DNA of 39,169 nucleotides from Euryarchaeota archaeon RBG_19FT_COMBO_56_21 (GTDB lineage: Archaea; Thermoplasmatota; Thermoplasmata; UBA10834), in NCBI GenBank assembly GCA_001800815.1, contig MGWC01000065.1, positions 35,426-74,594 on the forward strand. The letters are read 5' to 3'. The translations under genes and the position numbers were made by a program. The notes beneath the pieces are model-generated. The model had not been told where the DNA came from. It made no database searches and saw only the letters and a list, made by a program, of their open reading frames with translations. Positions 30,310 to 38,545 of the stretch are shown in pieces (within the stretch, counting starts at the first letter, position 1; the number at the start of each line of letters is the position of its first letter).

Positions 30310-33300
30310 ATGCGCCAAGTAGACGAAAACTACTCCCCCGTCCAGTTGGAAAAAGACGTCAGGGCGCAGTGGGATAAGGCTCGCACTTACGAGAAGGTCA
30401 AGAAGGCGCTCGAGTCGGGCAAGAGATACTACTTCGTCGACGGCCCCCCTTACACGACGGGCTCGATCCATGTGGGGACTGCTTGGAACAAGATCCTCAA
30501 GGACACGATCGTAAGGTACAGGCGCATGCAGGGTCTCCAGGTGCGAGACCAGCCCGGGTTCGACATGCACGGGCTCCCGATCGAGGTCAGGGTCGAGCAG
30601 TCCATGGGCATCAAGAGCAAGAAGGAGATCGAAGCCCAGGGGATTGACAAATTCATCAGCACCTGCAGAGACTACGCGATACGTTTCAAGGCCAAGATGA
30701 CCGAGGAATTCAAGATGCTCGGGGTGTGGCTCGACTGGGACAAGCCCTACCTCACGGTAGACCCGACCTACATCGCCTCCGTCTGGTGGACCCTGAAGCA
30801 GGCCTATGACAAGCAACTCTTGACAATGGATTTCAGGGTGCTACCCTGGTGTCCTCGGTGCGAGACCGCGCTTGCCGAGGCGGAGATTGAGTACTGGGAC
30901 GAGACCGACCCATCCATCTATGTCAAGTTCCCGGTAGAGGGAGAGGTCAACACCTATTTGCTCATCTGGACCACCACGCCCTGGACCATTCCAGGGAACC
31001 TGGCAGCCGCCGTTCACCCTGATTTCGTCTATGCGTTCGTCCGCGTGAAGCGGGGGATGCTGGAGGAGACCCTCATAGTCCTCGAGGAGAAACTGGAAGA
31101 CCTGAAGAAGATCGCGGGGATAGAGGAGATGACGGTCCTCGATCGGACAAAGGGCTCGGACCTCGTCGGCGTGGTTTACAAGCATCCACTCACGGACCTC
31201 GTACCGTACCAGGGTCAGGTCAAGGGAGATGCAGCGCACGTTGTCCTCGCCTCCACTACCGTCACGAACGAGAGCACGGGCATCGTCCATATCGCCCCTG
31301 GCCACGGTCCTGAAGACTTCGATCTGGGCAAGGAATACGGCCTGGAGCCGTTTTCTCCTGTGGACGAGACGGGCTCGTACACTGAGGATGCGGGAAAACA
31401 CTACGCTGGCAAGAACGTCCGCGATTCGAACACCCAGGTCATAAGCGACCTTGTTGAGCGGGGTGCAATGTTCCACCAGGCCAACATAACCCACAGGTAC
31501 GGTCACTGTTGGAGATGTCATCAGCCGATCATCTACCGGATCACCGACCAGTGGTTCCTGAAGGTTAGCGACATCAAGGAGCAGCTCAACGCAGCAAACG
31601 CACAGGTCAAATGGTACCCTGAGTGGGCGGGAGCGAGCAGGGAGCGCGATTGGATTGCGAACGCGAGGGACTGGTGCATAAGCAGACAGAGGTACTGGGG
31701 CACTCCTCTGCCGATATGGAACTGCGAGTGCGGCAGTTTCAGGCTCGTGTCCTCTCTCGAAGAGCTCAGGAGCGCCAAGGGATATGTCGAAGGCATGGAT
31801 GTGCACAGACCTTGGATCGACAAGTTGACTTTCACATGCGAGAAGTGCGGCAAGACCATGACCAGAGTGCCTGACGTACTGGACGTCTGGTTCGACGCTG
31901 GCGTGTGTTCATGGGCCGCTTTCGGCTATCCCGCAAGCAAGGAGGAATTCGAGAAGTGGTGGCCCTGCCAGTGGATCACAGAGGCACACGACCAGACCAG
32001 AGGATGGTTCTACTCGCAGCTCGTGACCGGGGTCGTGGCCATGGGCAGGTCTCCGTACAACTCCGTCCTGATGCACGGCTGGGCACTCACCTCTCAGGGA
32101 GCGCCCATGTCCAAGAGCGAGGGCACGGCGATCGACCCGATACACATAGTCAACACGCTGGGCGCGGATTCGCTCAGACTGTACCTGCTGAAATCCAACG
32201 CACCATGGGAAGATATCCCGTTCCAGCCCGAGGGCGTGAAGGCAGCGAACAGGACCCTGAACATCCTGTGGAACGTCTACAAGTTTGCCACTCTGTACAT
32301 GTCAATAGACAAGTTCGATCCCGCAACCGTCCGCCTCGAACACATCGCTGAGTCCTTGAGACCGGAAGACAGGTGGATGCTATCGAGGACCGAGACGCTG
32401 AAGAAGGAGGTCTCGGAGGCCATCGAATCCTACGAGCTCCACAAAGCTGCCAGGGCGATCGAAGGCTTTGTCAACGAAGATCTTTCCCGATGGTATGTCA
32501 AATTGGTCAGAGACCGATTGTGGAAAGAGGGCGAGGACAGGGACAAGACGGCTGCGTTCAAGGTGCTCCATGAGGCACTGAGCACTGCGGTCATCGTCCT
32601 GGCGCCTATGACCCCGCACATCACAGAGACGATGCACGCGAACCTCAATGGGAAGCCAGAGAGCGTGCACATGGTCATGTGGCCCAGTTTCGACCCGAGG
32701 TGGATAGACACGAAGGTGGAAGAGGGCATGCTGATGGTGCGCGAGATATCCGAGCTGATCGCACGCATCCGACAGGACTCCAACATCAACCTGAGGTGGC
32801 CCCTGAAACGCATCGTGATCAAGGCCCAGACACAAGAGGTCGCTGATTCGATAGCCATTCTAAAGGACGCGTTCCTGTCACAGAACAACATCAAGGAGCT
32901 CCAGTTCGTGCCCATGGGCGAGGAATGGGAAGAGATGATACTCGGCGTCGTCCCGAACCCGAACGCCATCGGCAAAGTGTACAGACAGTGGTCTAGCAAG
33001 ATAGCTGTCATGCTCAAGAACCGGCCTGCCAGGATCATCAAAGCGGGCATAGACAAGGGCGAATACTCGCTGGGGATCGAGGGACAGTTGGTCAAGATAC
33101 TTCCGAACATGGTTTCGTTCACTTCCACGCTGCCGCCTGAGGTCATGGGGGCGCAATTCGCCAAGGGAGAGGTCTACATAGACCTCGAGCAGACACCTGC
33201 CCTGGAGGCTGAAGGGTTCTCCAGGGAGATGATCAGGCGCGTACAGCAGATGAGAAAAGACATGAAGCTCAATGTAGAGGAGTTCGTCAGGGTGGAGATC

Positions 33301-34563
33301 CAGTGTTCGAAGCGCGTCGAGGGATTCCTCGAAACGTGGAAGGACAAGGTTGCGCGAGAGACCCGGGCGCGCGTCTTTGAGGTTGTCGATTCAGTCAAAG
33401 GAGACTACATCGTCGAGTGGAATGTTGACACCGAGGCATTGGTCATCGGGGTCAGCTCGATGAAGGTGAAGCAGAACGTCGACATGCTGACCTGCATACA
33501 AGGAATGACCCCTGAGAAGGCGCTCAAGATAGTCGAGGCCGGGTTTTCTACCCCCGACATGATCAGGAATGCGACTCCGGAGGACCTCTCTCTCGTTGAC
33601 GGAATATCAAAGCTCGACGCGAAGAGGGTTCATGATCACTTCCACCCGGGCGAGCAAGCACCGCCAGCCGCCCCAGCCCCCGCCTCATCACCGCAAACTC
33701 AGCCAGCGCCCCAGCCCGAATTGCAGCAGGGACCTGCGCCGATGCAGGCACCACCACCTCCTCCGACGCCCCCAGTCCAGGCGCCTGTTCCGGCTCCATC
33801 GCCGGCTCAGGAGCCGACACCGGTTCAGCAGACCCCGGCACCGGCACCCTTACAGCCTCAGGAGCCATTCATCGAGACCCTGCGCAGAGCCGAGGGGATA
33901 ACGCCAGAGGTTGCTAACGCAGTCTATGAAGCAGGATACACCACACCACAATCCTTGAAGAACGCAACGGTCCCGGACCTCGTGAAGGTCAGGGGCGTTT
34001 CCGACAGATCTGCCACATTGTTGATCGAGCACTTCATGAGCGAGCCCGCAGTGGCCGCGGGCAGGCCGGTCAAGGCGGAGATACGATCCGCTCCGCAGGT
34101 CCAGGAACTGGAGAAGTCGTTCTCGTACTTGGTCGAAGAGGACAAACCAGAGGCATCCTATCAGCTCTTCATGAATTCCCTGAAGAAGGGGATGAGGGGC
34201 TATTGCGTAACAAGGAATTACCCCGCGAAGATTCGGACCAAGTTCGACCTCGGCGAAACGCCCGTGGTCTGGCTATCAAATGTCGGCCGCGAGAACACGA
34301 TCAGACCCAAGGACCTTGAGAAGCTGAGCCTTTCGCTGGAGCAATTCCTGTCCAAGTCCGGGGGCGGCGTCGTGCTCCTCGACGGATTGGAGTACCTCAT
34401 CACCAACAACAACTTCATCACGGTCCTCAGGCTCATCCAGTCATTGAGGGATCAGGTCGCCATAAACCAGTCCATACTTCTGATGGCGGTGAACAGGTCC
34501 ACCCTCGAGAGCCACCAGCTGAATCTTCTTGAGCGCGAAGTGGACTATACGATCACAGGATAG
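30310..34563 (+). CDS. ileS: Isoleucyl-tRNA synthetase with C-terminal HhH-linker-HhH-DUF835 extension
   Basis: A 1417-residue protein. Residues 1 to about 1060 are a complete archaeal isoleucyl-tRNA synthetase, charging tRNA-Ile with isoleucine. The HIGH motif is H54-V-G-T57, KMSKS is MSKS at 600-603, zinc pairs CPRC and CEKCG are present, and the editing and anticodon regions are intact. Beyond the normal end come a helix-hairpin-helix repeat (1066-1114; TPEKALKIVEAGFSTPDM), a Pro/Gln/Ala linker (1115-1186), a second repeat (1187-1245; TPEVANAVYEAGYTTPQS) and a DUF835 domain (1268-1417; SYLVEEDKPEASYQLF, GMRGYCVTRNYP, LEYLITNNNFITVLRL). The extension is about 360 residues long. The frame is unbroken with no change in base use, so this is a real fusion as sequenced. 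The extension's role is unknown; HhH repeats suggest nucleic acid contact. Confidence 0.93.
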   Translation: MRQVDENYSPVQLEKDVRAQWDKARTYEKVKKALESGKRYYFVDGPPYTTGSIHVGTAWNKILKDTIVRYRRMQGLQVRDQPGFDMHGLPIEVRVEQSMGIKSKKEIEAQGIDKFISTCRDYAIRFKAKMTEEFKMLGVWLDWDKPYLTVDPTYIASVWWTLKQAYDKQLLTMDFRVLPWCPRCETALAEAEIEYWDETDPSIYVKFPVEGEVNTYLLIWTTTPWTIPGNLAAAVHPDFVYAFVRVKRGMLEETLIVLEEKLEDLKKIAGIEEMTVLDRTKGSDLVGVVYKHPLTDLVPYQGQVKGDAAHVVLASTTVTNESTGIVHIAPGHGPEDFDLGKEYGLEPFSPVDETGSYTEDAGKHYAGKNVRDSNTQVISDLVERGAMFHQANITHRYGHCWRCHQPIIYRITDQWFLKVSDIKEQLNAANAQVKWYPEWAGASRERDWIANARDWCISRQRYWGTPLPIWNCECGSFRLVSSLEELRSAKGYVEGMDVHRPWIDKLTFTCEKCGKTMTRVPDVLDVWFDAGVCSWAAFGYPASKEEFEKWWPCQWITEAHDQTRGWFYSQLVTGVVAMGRSPYNSVLMHGWALTSQGAPMSKSEGTAIDPIHIVNTLGADSLRLYLLKSNAPWEDIPFQPEGVKAANRTLNILWNVYKFATLYMSIDKFDPATVRLEHIAESLRPEDRWMLSRTETLKKEVSEAIESYELHKAARAIEGFVNEDLSRWYVKLVRDRLWKEGEDRDKTAAFKVLHEALSTAVIVLAPMTPHITETMHANLNGKPESVHMVMWPSFDPRWIDTKVEEGMLMVREISELIARIRQDSNINLRWPLKRIVIKAQTQEVADSIAILKDAFLSQNNIKELQFVPMGEEWEEMILGVVPNPNAIGKVYRQWSSKIAVMLKNRPARIIKAGIDKGEYSLGIEGQLVKILPNMVSFTSTLPPEVMGAQFAKGEVYIDLEQTPALEAEGFSREMIRRVQQMRKDMKLNVEEFVRVEIQCSKRVEGFLETWKDKVARETRARVFEVVDSVKGDYIVEWNVDTEALVIGVSSMKVKQNVDMLTCIQGMTPEKALKIVEAGFSTPDMIRNATPEDLSLVDGISKLDAKRVHDHFHPGEQAPPAAPAPASSPQTQPAPQPELQQGPAPMQAPPPPPTPPVQAPVPAPSPAQEPTPVQQTPAPAPLQPQEPFIETLRRAEGITPEVANAVYEAGYTTPQSLKNATVPDLVKVRGVSDRSATLLIEHFMSEPAVAAGRPVKAEIRSAPQVQELEKSFSYLVEEDKPEASYQLFMNSLKKGMRGYCVTRNYPAKIRTKFDLGETPVVWLSNVGRENTIRPKDLEKLSLSLEQFLSKSGGGVVLLDGLEYLITNNNFITVLRLIQSLRDQVAINQSILLMAVNRSTLESHQLNLLEREVDYTITG

Positions 34564-34580
34564 TCCACTGTTTCGGGATC

Positions 34581-35360
34581 TCACAGGAGCTTGAGTATGA
34601 TCTGCGGTAGCCCGGGAACCGTGTCGAACCTCGATACTTCTTTCGGGAGCACCCACTCGACGGATTGGTGCTCCCAGTCGGTTTGGACCCGGCGATCCTT
34701 CACATCGAAGAGGAATGGGTGGACGCACCAGACGTTAGGGCCGTCCCTGAAGCACTGCGTTTCGACGCGGTTCACGAGTCTGACTTTGTCCCTTCCGATC
34801 TCCTCGCGCAATTCGCGCCTGGCGGCTGATTCGTCCGTCTCGCCGCACTCGATGAATCCCGACACTCCTGCCCACAGGCCGGTGAATGAACCGACCTTGT
34901 CACTCCTCTGAAGAAGCAGTATCCTTCCAGCATTGCGGACGATACATGTGACGACGTGTCGTTCGACCAAGTTCCTGACATCGACCGTGCCTCTGTCCGC
35001 GTCCACGAATACTCGGTCCCCGGTCCTCAGAAGGCCGACATCAATTCCGTCTATCATGGGCACATCAGCTATTATGGCGCCTGTGGCCACAATCGGTTCC
35101 GCCGAGCTGTTGATTATCGCTGCTGGTGCCTTTCGATTCAGCTTCAGCTGGTACATCGCGTAGGAGCCGACTGTGCTTCCCTTCCCGAAGGGGAAGCAGA
35201 AGACTTTTCGAGATATGCTTACTCCCTTGGAGTCGCACTCCTCATCCATGATCTTGCCAGTGAGCGGGTCGATGCCGCCAAGGAATGATATCGGATCGCG
35301 GCAGACGACTGCTTTTCCCGAGGCGGTTCCTCCCCTGATCCTCCGTCCTGCAAGGATCAT
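34581..35360 (-). CDS. Aconitase-X swivel (phosphomevalonate dehydratase small subunit) fused to a Nudix hydrolase
   Basis: A 259-residue fusion. Residues 1 to about 130 are the DUF126/aconitase-X swivel domain (GKAVVCRDPISFLGGIDPLTG, FPFGKGSTVGSYAMYQL with the conserved GKGSxxGS). This is the small subunit of the enzyme that dehydrates mevalonate 5-phosphate to anhydromevalonate phosphate. Residues about 135-259 are a Nudix domain with box GFIECGETDESAARRELREEIG, close to G-x5-E-x7-R-E-x2-E-E-x-G. The start at 35360 overlaps the large-subunit stop as ATGA; a longer start at 35510 would lie inside that gene. The small subunit is normally a stand-alone protein. The Nudix substrate is unknown; an isoprenoid phosphate is an inference from the fusion. 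Confidence 0.88.
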   Translation of the reverse strand: MILAGRRIRGGTASGKAVVCRDPISFLGGIDPLTGKIMDEECDSKGVSISRKVFCFPFGKGSTVGSYAMYQLKLNRKAPAAIINSSAEPIVATGAIIADVPMIDGIDVGLLRTGDRVFVDADRGTVDVRNLVERHVVTCIVRNAGRILLLQRSDKVGSFTGLWAGVSGFIECGETDESAARRELREEIGRDKVRLVNRVETQCFRDGPNVWCVHPFLFDVKDRRVQTDWEHQSVEWVLPKEVSRFDTVPGLPQIILKLL

Positions 35361-36526
35361 CTCGAGATCACCTCCAATAGGTCCCTCGTCGTCCGGAAGG
35401 ATGCGCGTTGCTTGCCCAAGGTGGGCAGATAAACCATCGCCTTCCCGCTGTCGGATGCCGTCCGCTTGTACATCTTCTCGATGGGCGCGACAACCATGCA
35501 GGTGTCGCACAGCACCTTCCCGAACTTCTGGAGGACGGCGACTTCATTCGGACAGCTCTTGAAGACGCTTCTGGAGGTGCAGAACCAGACATCGCTGTTC
35601 TTAGCCGGCCGTCTGCCCTTCAGATACTTGGCCATGCGCTTGATCTCATTCATTGAGCAATGAGGACATCCGATGGCCACCAGGTCCCAGTCGTCGTCAC
35701 CCCTAAGCTCCTCCGACTGCATCAGGAGATCAGTTGTGGGCAGGATGACTAGCTCTTCAATGGACGATGTGTCGACTCTCTTTCTGACGCCTGGCACGGA
35801 GAACTCGTACATGGATACGGCCCCTGTTGCCGCCATTGCGGCCCCGAACGCCTTGTGCTGGTCGGGGTTGAGCCGAAGGCCAGGCAGATACGGTATCCGT
35901 TTCCCCGCGATCTTGCCAACCATGAACCCTGCCAATGGCTCAAGTCCGAGCGGGATCTCCTGGATATCGATCCTGACCCTGGGCACCCTGTTCTCGGCAA
36001 GGTGCAGGCCGTATTCTGCTGTCTTGCCTATGATCGCTGCCGCGAGTGCTGACGGCCCACCCTCCCTGTTCGTCATCGCTCCTAGATAGGAGTTCGCAAA
36101 CACCGTCGCTGATGATTCCGCCCATGCTATGTGTTGTCCTCGGCGAGGCCTGTTGCCGGCAAGGTACGGGGTGCAAGTGTACATGGGTTCCACGCCGAGG
36201 ACCTCGTACGCTCTGACTATTCTGTTCTGCTTGGAGTGGAACTCCTCGCTCACTCCCATGGTCTTCCAGCGCTTCTTGTCCATCCCTAGGGGATTCAGCG
36301 AGGCCCTCACAGTGACCTTCGCGTGCTCCGAGAAATCCTCCAGGAACTTGGTTCCTGCGTCCCCGATGGTCTTGAATGACGCTCCTGAGATCTGAGCGGA
36401 GGCGATTGGTATAAGTCTCTTCGCGCCGTATATGTCGCCGAGCGCGACCAACAGCTCCATCGCCTTCTGCCTACCATGCCCTTCCTCACCGGCGAGGACT
36501 CGTTCATCCCAGGTGGTTAGATGCAT
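35357..36526 (-). CDS. Aconitase-X catalytic subunit (phosphomevalonate dehydratase large subunit)
   Basis: A 389-residue aconitase-X large subunit. In characterised archaea it joins the small subunit to convert mevalonate 5-phosphate to trans-anhydromevalonate 5-phosphate, a step of the modified mevalonate pathway. It shows the N-terminal RVLAGEEGHGRQKAMELL, the substrate-region ASAQISGASFKTIGDAG, and cysteines likely to hold the iron-sulfur cluster in IGCPHCS and LCDTCMV. The ATG at 36526 (MHLTTWDE) matches the family start and has a TATA box 27-28 nt upstream; ATG at 36538 is the alternative. It is translationally coupled to the swivel-Nudix gene. Confidence 0.92.
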   Translation of the reverse strand: MHLTTWDERVLAGEEGHGRQKAMELLVALGDIYGAKRLIPIASAQISGASFKTIGDAGTKFLEDFSEHAKVTVRASLNPLGMDKKRWKTMGVSEEFHSKQNRIVRAYEVLGVEPMYTCTPYLAGNRPRRGQHIAWAESSATVFANSYLGAMTNREGGPSALAAAIIGKTAEYGLHLAENRVPRVRIDIQEIPLGLEPLAGFMVGKIAGKRIPYLPGLRLNPDQHKAFGAAMAATGAVSMYEFSVPGVRKRVDTSSIEELVILPTTDLLMQSEELRGDDDWDLVAIGCPHCSMNEIKRMAKYLKGRRPAKNSDVWFCTSRSVFKSCPNEVAVLQKFGKVLCDTCMVVAPIEKMYKRTASDSGKAMVYLPTLGKQRASFRTTRDLLEVISR

Positions 36527-36546
36527 CGAATTAGTCATTAGTGGAC

Positions 36547-36560
36547 GCGTATAATAGTAT
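36547..36560 (-). promoter_or_regulatory. TATA box of the aconitase-X operon
   Basis: The minus strand reads TACTATTATACGCG, centred about 28 nt before the ATG at 36526, predicting a leaderless transcript. Confidence 0.5.
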
Positions 36561-36672
36561 GATGGAGAAAAAGAGCGGGCCTGTCGGGAGTTTCGGGGAC
36601 CTGCAAGTCCCATTCGAACCCGAGTTTGAGGCTATCTCCAGCACGTTTGGGGCGCTCCGGAGGCCTCAGTGA
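36559..36672 (+). CDS. Doubtful 37-codon reading frame
   Basis: Starts with two consecutive ATG codons and encodes 37 residues (MMEKKSGPVGSFGDLQV then PFEPEFEAISSTFGALRRPQ). It occupies most of the 228-base gap between the aconitase-X start and the DMT transporter stop. No Shine-Dalgarno is seen, and the only TATA-like element nearby belongs to the opposite strand. Codon use resembles neighbouring genes but the length makes chance likely. The rest of this gap (36673-36754) shows nothing. Confidence 0.2.
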   Translation: MMEKKSGPVGSFGDLQVPFEPEFEAISSTFGALRRPQ

Positions 36673-36754
36673 TATCCAAGCTACACTACAGGCCCGTTTC
36701 CGTTGAAAAGCCTAGTCCGTATATCTATCTTGGCACGACGTTTGTGAGGAGTTG

Positions 36755-37627
36755 TCAGAGTGTCAGCCCGATCATCATTAGACCGGACACGACCACTCCC
36801 AATGCGAGCAGATGTAGCATGCTAACCTTCTCCTTAAGGAGCGCAACTGCGAGCACTGCAGTGACAATCGGATATGCACTGGAAATCGGGACCACGAGAG
36901 AGGCGTTCCCCTGCTCGAGAGCGAACGAATACACGAATGTGCCGGACACGTTTATGCCCAGAGCGACAGCAGCCATAGACCACGCCAGCTTGCTGGGGTC
37001 GGAGCCCTTGATAGCGCCGGGCCTGAGCTTCCGGAACCAGGCGTACATTATCGGCGCGGTGACGGAGGATAGCACGTAGAATCCGAACACGTTGCCTGCG
37101 CCAACATCGTCGACAGCAATCTTTGATGTGAAGCTCCAGAATCCCCACAGGAAGAACGCGAGAACGGAGAACACGAGAGCGCGTTTTGGCATGGCGTGCT
37201 TCGATGTCGGGTCAGGCTCGTATGATAGCCCGATGACTCCGCCGATGATTGCCGCGACCCCTATTGACTGGATTGCGGTCAATGTCTCCCCGAGTATGAT
37301 TAGCGCACCCAGAACGGTGAGGGCGGGATAGGCGGCCGAGATGGTCCCCGCGATAGCCACCTGACCGTCCATGATCGATTCGAAGAAGCACAGATACCCG
37401 AGGACTCCTACCATGCAGGATGTTGCAGCTAGGATCCCACTCTCGAGGGAGATCGGTATTTCCTCTCTCCAGTAGAGGAACGCAAGCAGGTACATCGGTC
37501 CCTCTACAAGGGATATCACGAGGGCGACGCGATAGACACCCACACGCGGTGTGCTGTACTTCGCGAAGATCCCCGCCGAGCCCCAGAACAACGCCACTAG
37601 GGAAGCTAGAACGAACCATTGCTCCAT
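36755..37627 (-). CDS. DMT-superfamily (EamA) transporter
   Basis: A 290-residue membrane protein with about 10 hydrophobic helices arranged as two EamA repeats. The first starts at WFVLASLVALFWGSAGIFAKY, the second around ALVFSVLAFFLWGFWSFTSK. Each repeat ends in a segment such as AAYPALTVLGALIILGE or SAYPIVTAVLAVALLKE. The superfamily exports or imports metabolites such as amino acids; the substrate is unknown. The ATG at 37627 is supported by a TATA element at 37646-37656; a start at 37795 would add 56 non-hydrophobic residues. Confidence 0.88.
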   Translation of the reverse strand: MEQWFVLASLVALFWGSAGIFAKYSTPRVGVYRVALVISLVEGPMYLLAFLYWREEIPISLESGILAATSCMVGVLGYLCFFESIMDGQVAIAGTISAAYPALTVLGALIILGETLTAIQSIGVAAIIGGVIGLSYEPDPTSKHAMPKRALVFSVLAFFLWGFWSFTSKIAVDDVGAGNVFGFYVLSSVTAPIMYAWFRKLRPGAIKGSDPSKLAWSMAAVALGINVSGTFVYSFALEQGNASLVVPISSAYPIVTAVLAVALLKEKVSMLHLLALGVVVSGLMMIGLTL

Positions 37628-37645
37628 GGACTGCAGCACCTTGCT

Positions 37646-37656
37646 TGTTTTATGAC
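37646..37656 (-). promoter_or_regulatory. TATA box of the DMT transporter gene
   Basis: GGTCATAAAAC on the minus strand, about 24 nt before the ATG at 37627. Confidence 0.45.
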
Positions 37657-37765
37657 CAATTGCCCCAAGCATGGGCTGATATTGAATGTTTCCCTCTAGC
37701 GAGGAATGTATGCTGGTCCTGCATGACCGATAACTCATGTCCCTAGTTGGCGAAAATTCGTCGCA

Positions 37766-37777
37766 CGCCTTAAGGCG
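37766..37777. repeat. Perfect 12-bp palindrome before the SnoaL-like gene
   Basis: CGCCTTAAGGCG is its own reverse complement and ends 12 bases before the ATG at 37790. It could be an operator or a chance palindrome around a TTAA core. Confidence 0.4.
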
Positions 37778-37789
37778 GATGAGGTCGAT

Positions 37790-38293
37790 ATGCACGTCGA
37801 AGCCGACAAGCGGCGGAGGGAGTGGTATGCTCTGTACCTAGGGTTCGAGGTGCGGAAGGAAAGCGTAGCGAATGCTGATGGAGGAAATTTCAGCGAAGAT
37901 GCGGAACGGATTGTCAAGCGAAACAACCGCAAATTCAGCTTGGGAATACGCACACGGAATCTGACCACCATTGAACAGCTCTACACTGAGGATACGGTTC
38001 TCATGCCCCCGAACAACGACATGGTGAAGGGTAGGCGTGGGACGAGGGAGTTCTGGAGCGCAGCGATCAAGATGGGACTCAAGTCAGCGACATTGTCTAC
38101 TATCGAGGCGCAGCGGTGCGGGGACGAGATACGAGAGATCGGCATCTATCGTCTCAGAATCGTCCCGGAGCACAAGAAAGCATACGAGGACGTCGGCAAG
38201 TACCTGACCGTCTGGAAGGTGCAGTCAGACGGTTCTTGGCGATTACAGAAGGACATCTGGAACAGCGATCTGCCGAAGAAAGACACGAAGTAG
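37790..38293 (+). CDS. SnoaL/DUF4440-like (NTF2-fold) protein
   Basis: A 167-residue protein. From about residue 35 it resembles DUF4440/SnoaL-like proteins: DAERIVKRNNRKFSLGIRTR, then LYTEDTVLMPPNNDMVKGRR with the usual PPN and KG turn, and a final strand YLTVWKVQSDGSWRLQKDIWN. NTF2-fold proteins of this type are small isomerase- or hydrolase-like or ligand-binding proteins; no substrate is evident. The first 35 residues are unlike the family, so the start could lie further in (for example a GTG near 37850). It converges with the S27ae gene. Confidence 0.75.
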   Translation: MHVEADKRRREWYALYLGFEVRKESVANADGGNFSEDAERIVKRNNRKFSLGIRTRNLTTIEQLYTEDTVLMPPNNDMVKGRRGTREFWSAAIKMGLKSATLSTIEAQRCGDEIREIGIYRLRIVPEHKKAYEDVGKYLTVWKVQSDGSWRLQKDIWNSDLPKKDTK

Positions 38294-38301
38294 TTTTGAT
38301 G

Positions 38302-38320
38302 CCGGCGAATTCACCGCCGG
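38302..38320. terminator. Inverted repeat between convergent genes
   Basis: CCGGCG (38302-38307) and CGCCGG (38315-38320) form a six-pair GC stem with a seven-base loop, lying between the SnoaL-like stop and the S27ae stop. A TTTT precedes it on the plus strand. It may help end transcription from both sides, but archaeal termination does not need hairpins. Confidence 0.3.
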
Positions 38321-38328
38321 TACACGTA

Positions 38329-38526
38329 TCACTTGCCCTTCTTGAACTCGGTGTACCCGCACTTGCCACACGACACCCTGTTCTCGTGCTCCGCCATGAA
38401 CACCCCGGGGCCGCATTTAGGGCAGTGCTTCCTGGTCCTGGCGAGTTTCCCGCCCTCGAGCTTAAAGTAGTCCTTCTTTGCGATCCTGGGAGTCTTGGGC
38501 TTCGCAGGTTTTTTGTCGTCCGCCAT
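38329..38526 (-). CDS. rps27ae: 30S ribosomal protein S27ae
   Basis: A 65-residue zinc-ribbon ribosomal protein. Cys pairs are CPKC and CGKC, in the context RKHCPKCGPGVFMAEHENR and SCGKCGYTEFKKGK. The N-terminus has a short Lys/Pro-rich extension. It follows S24e by 19 bases with a GGTGA motif in between, the usual archaeal order. Confidence 0.96.
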   Translation of the reverse strand: MADDKKPAKPKTPRIAKKDYFKLEGGKLARTRKHCPKCGPGVFMAEHENRVSCGKCGYTEFKKGK

Positions 38527-38545
38527 TTTGTTTCACCGCCTCAGG

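Noticed and set aside
36570..36640. tRNA-like TTCGAA segment in the gap near the aconitase-X start
   Set aside because: The flanking bases do not pair as a T stem and no acceptor or anticodon stem can be drawn.
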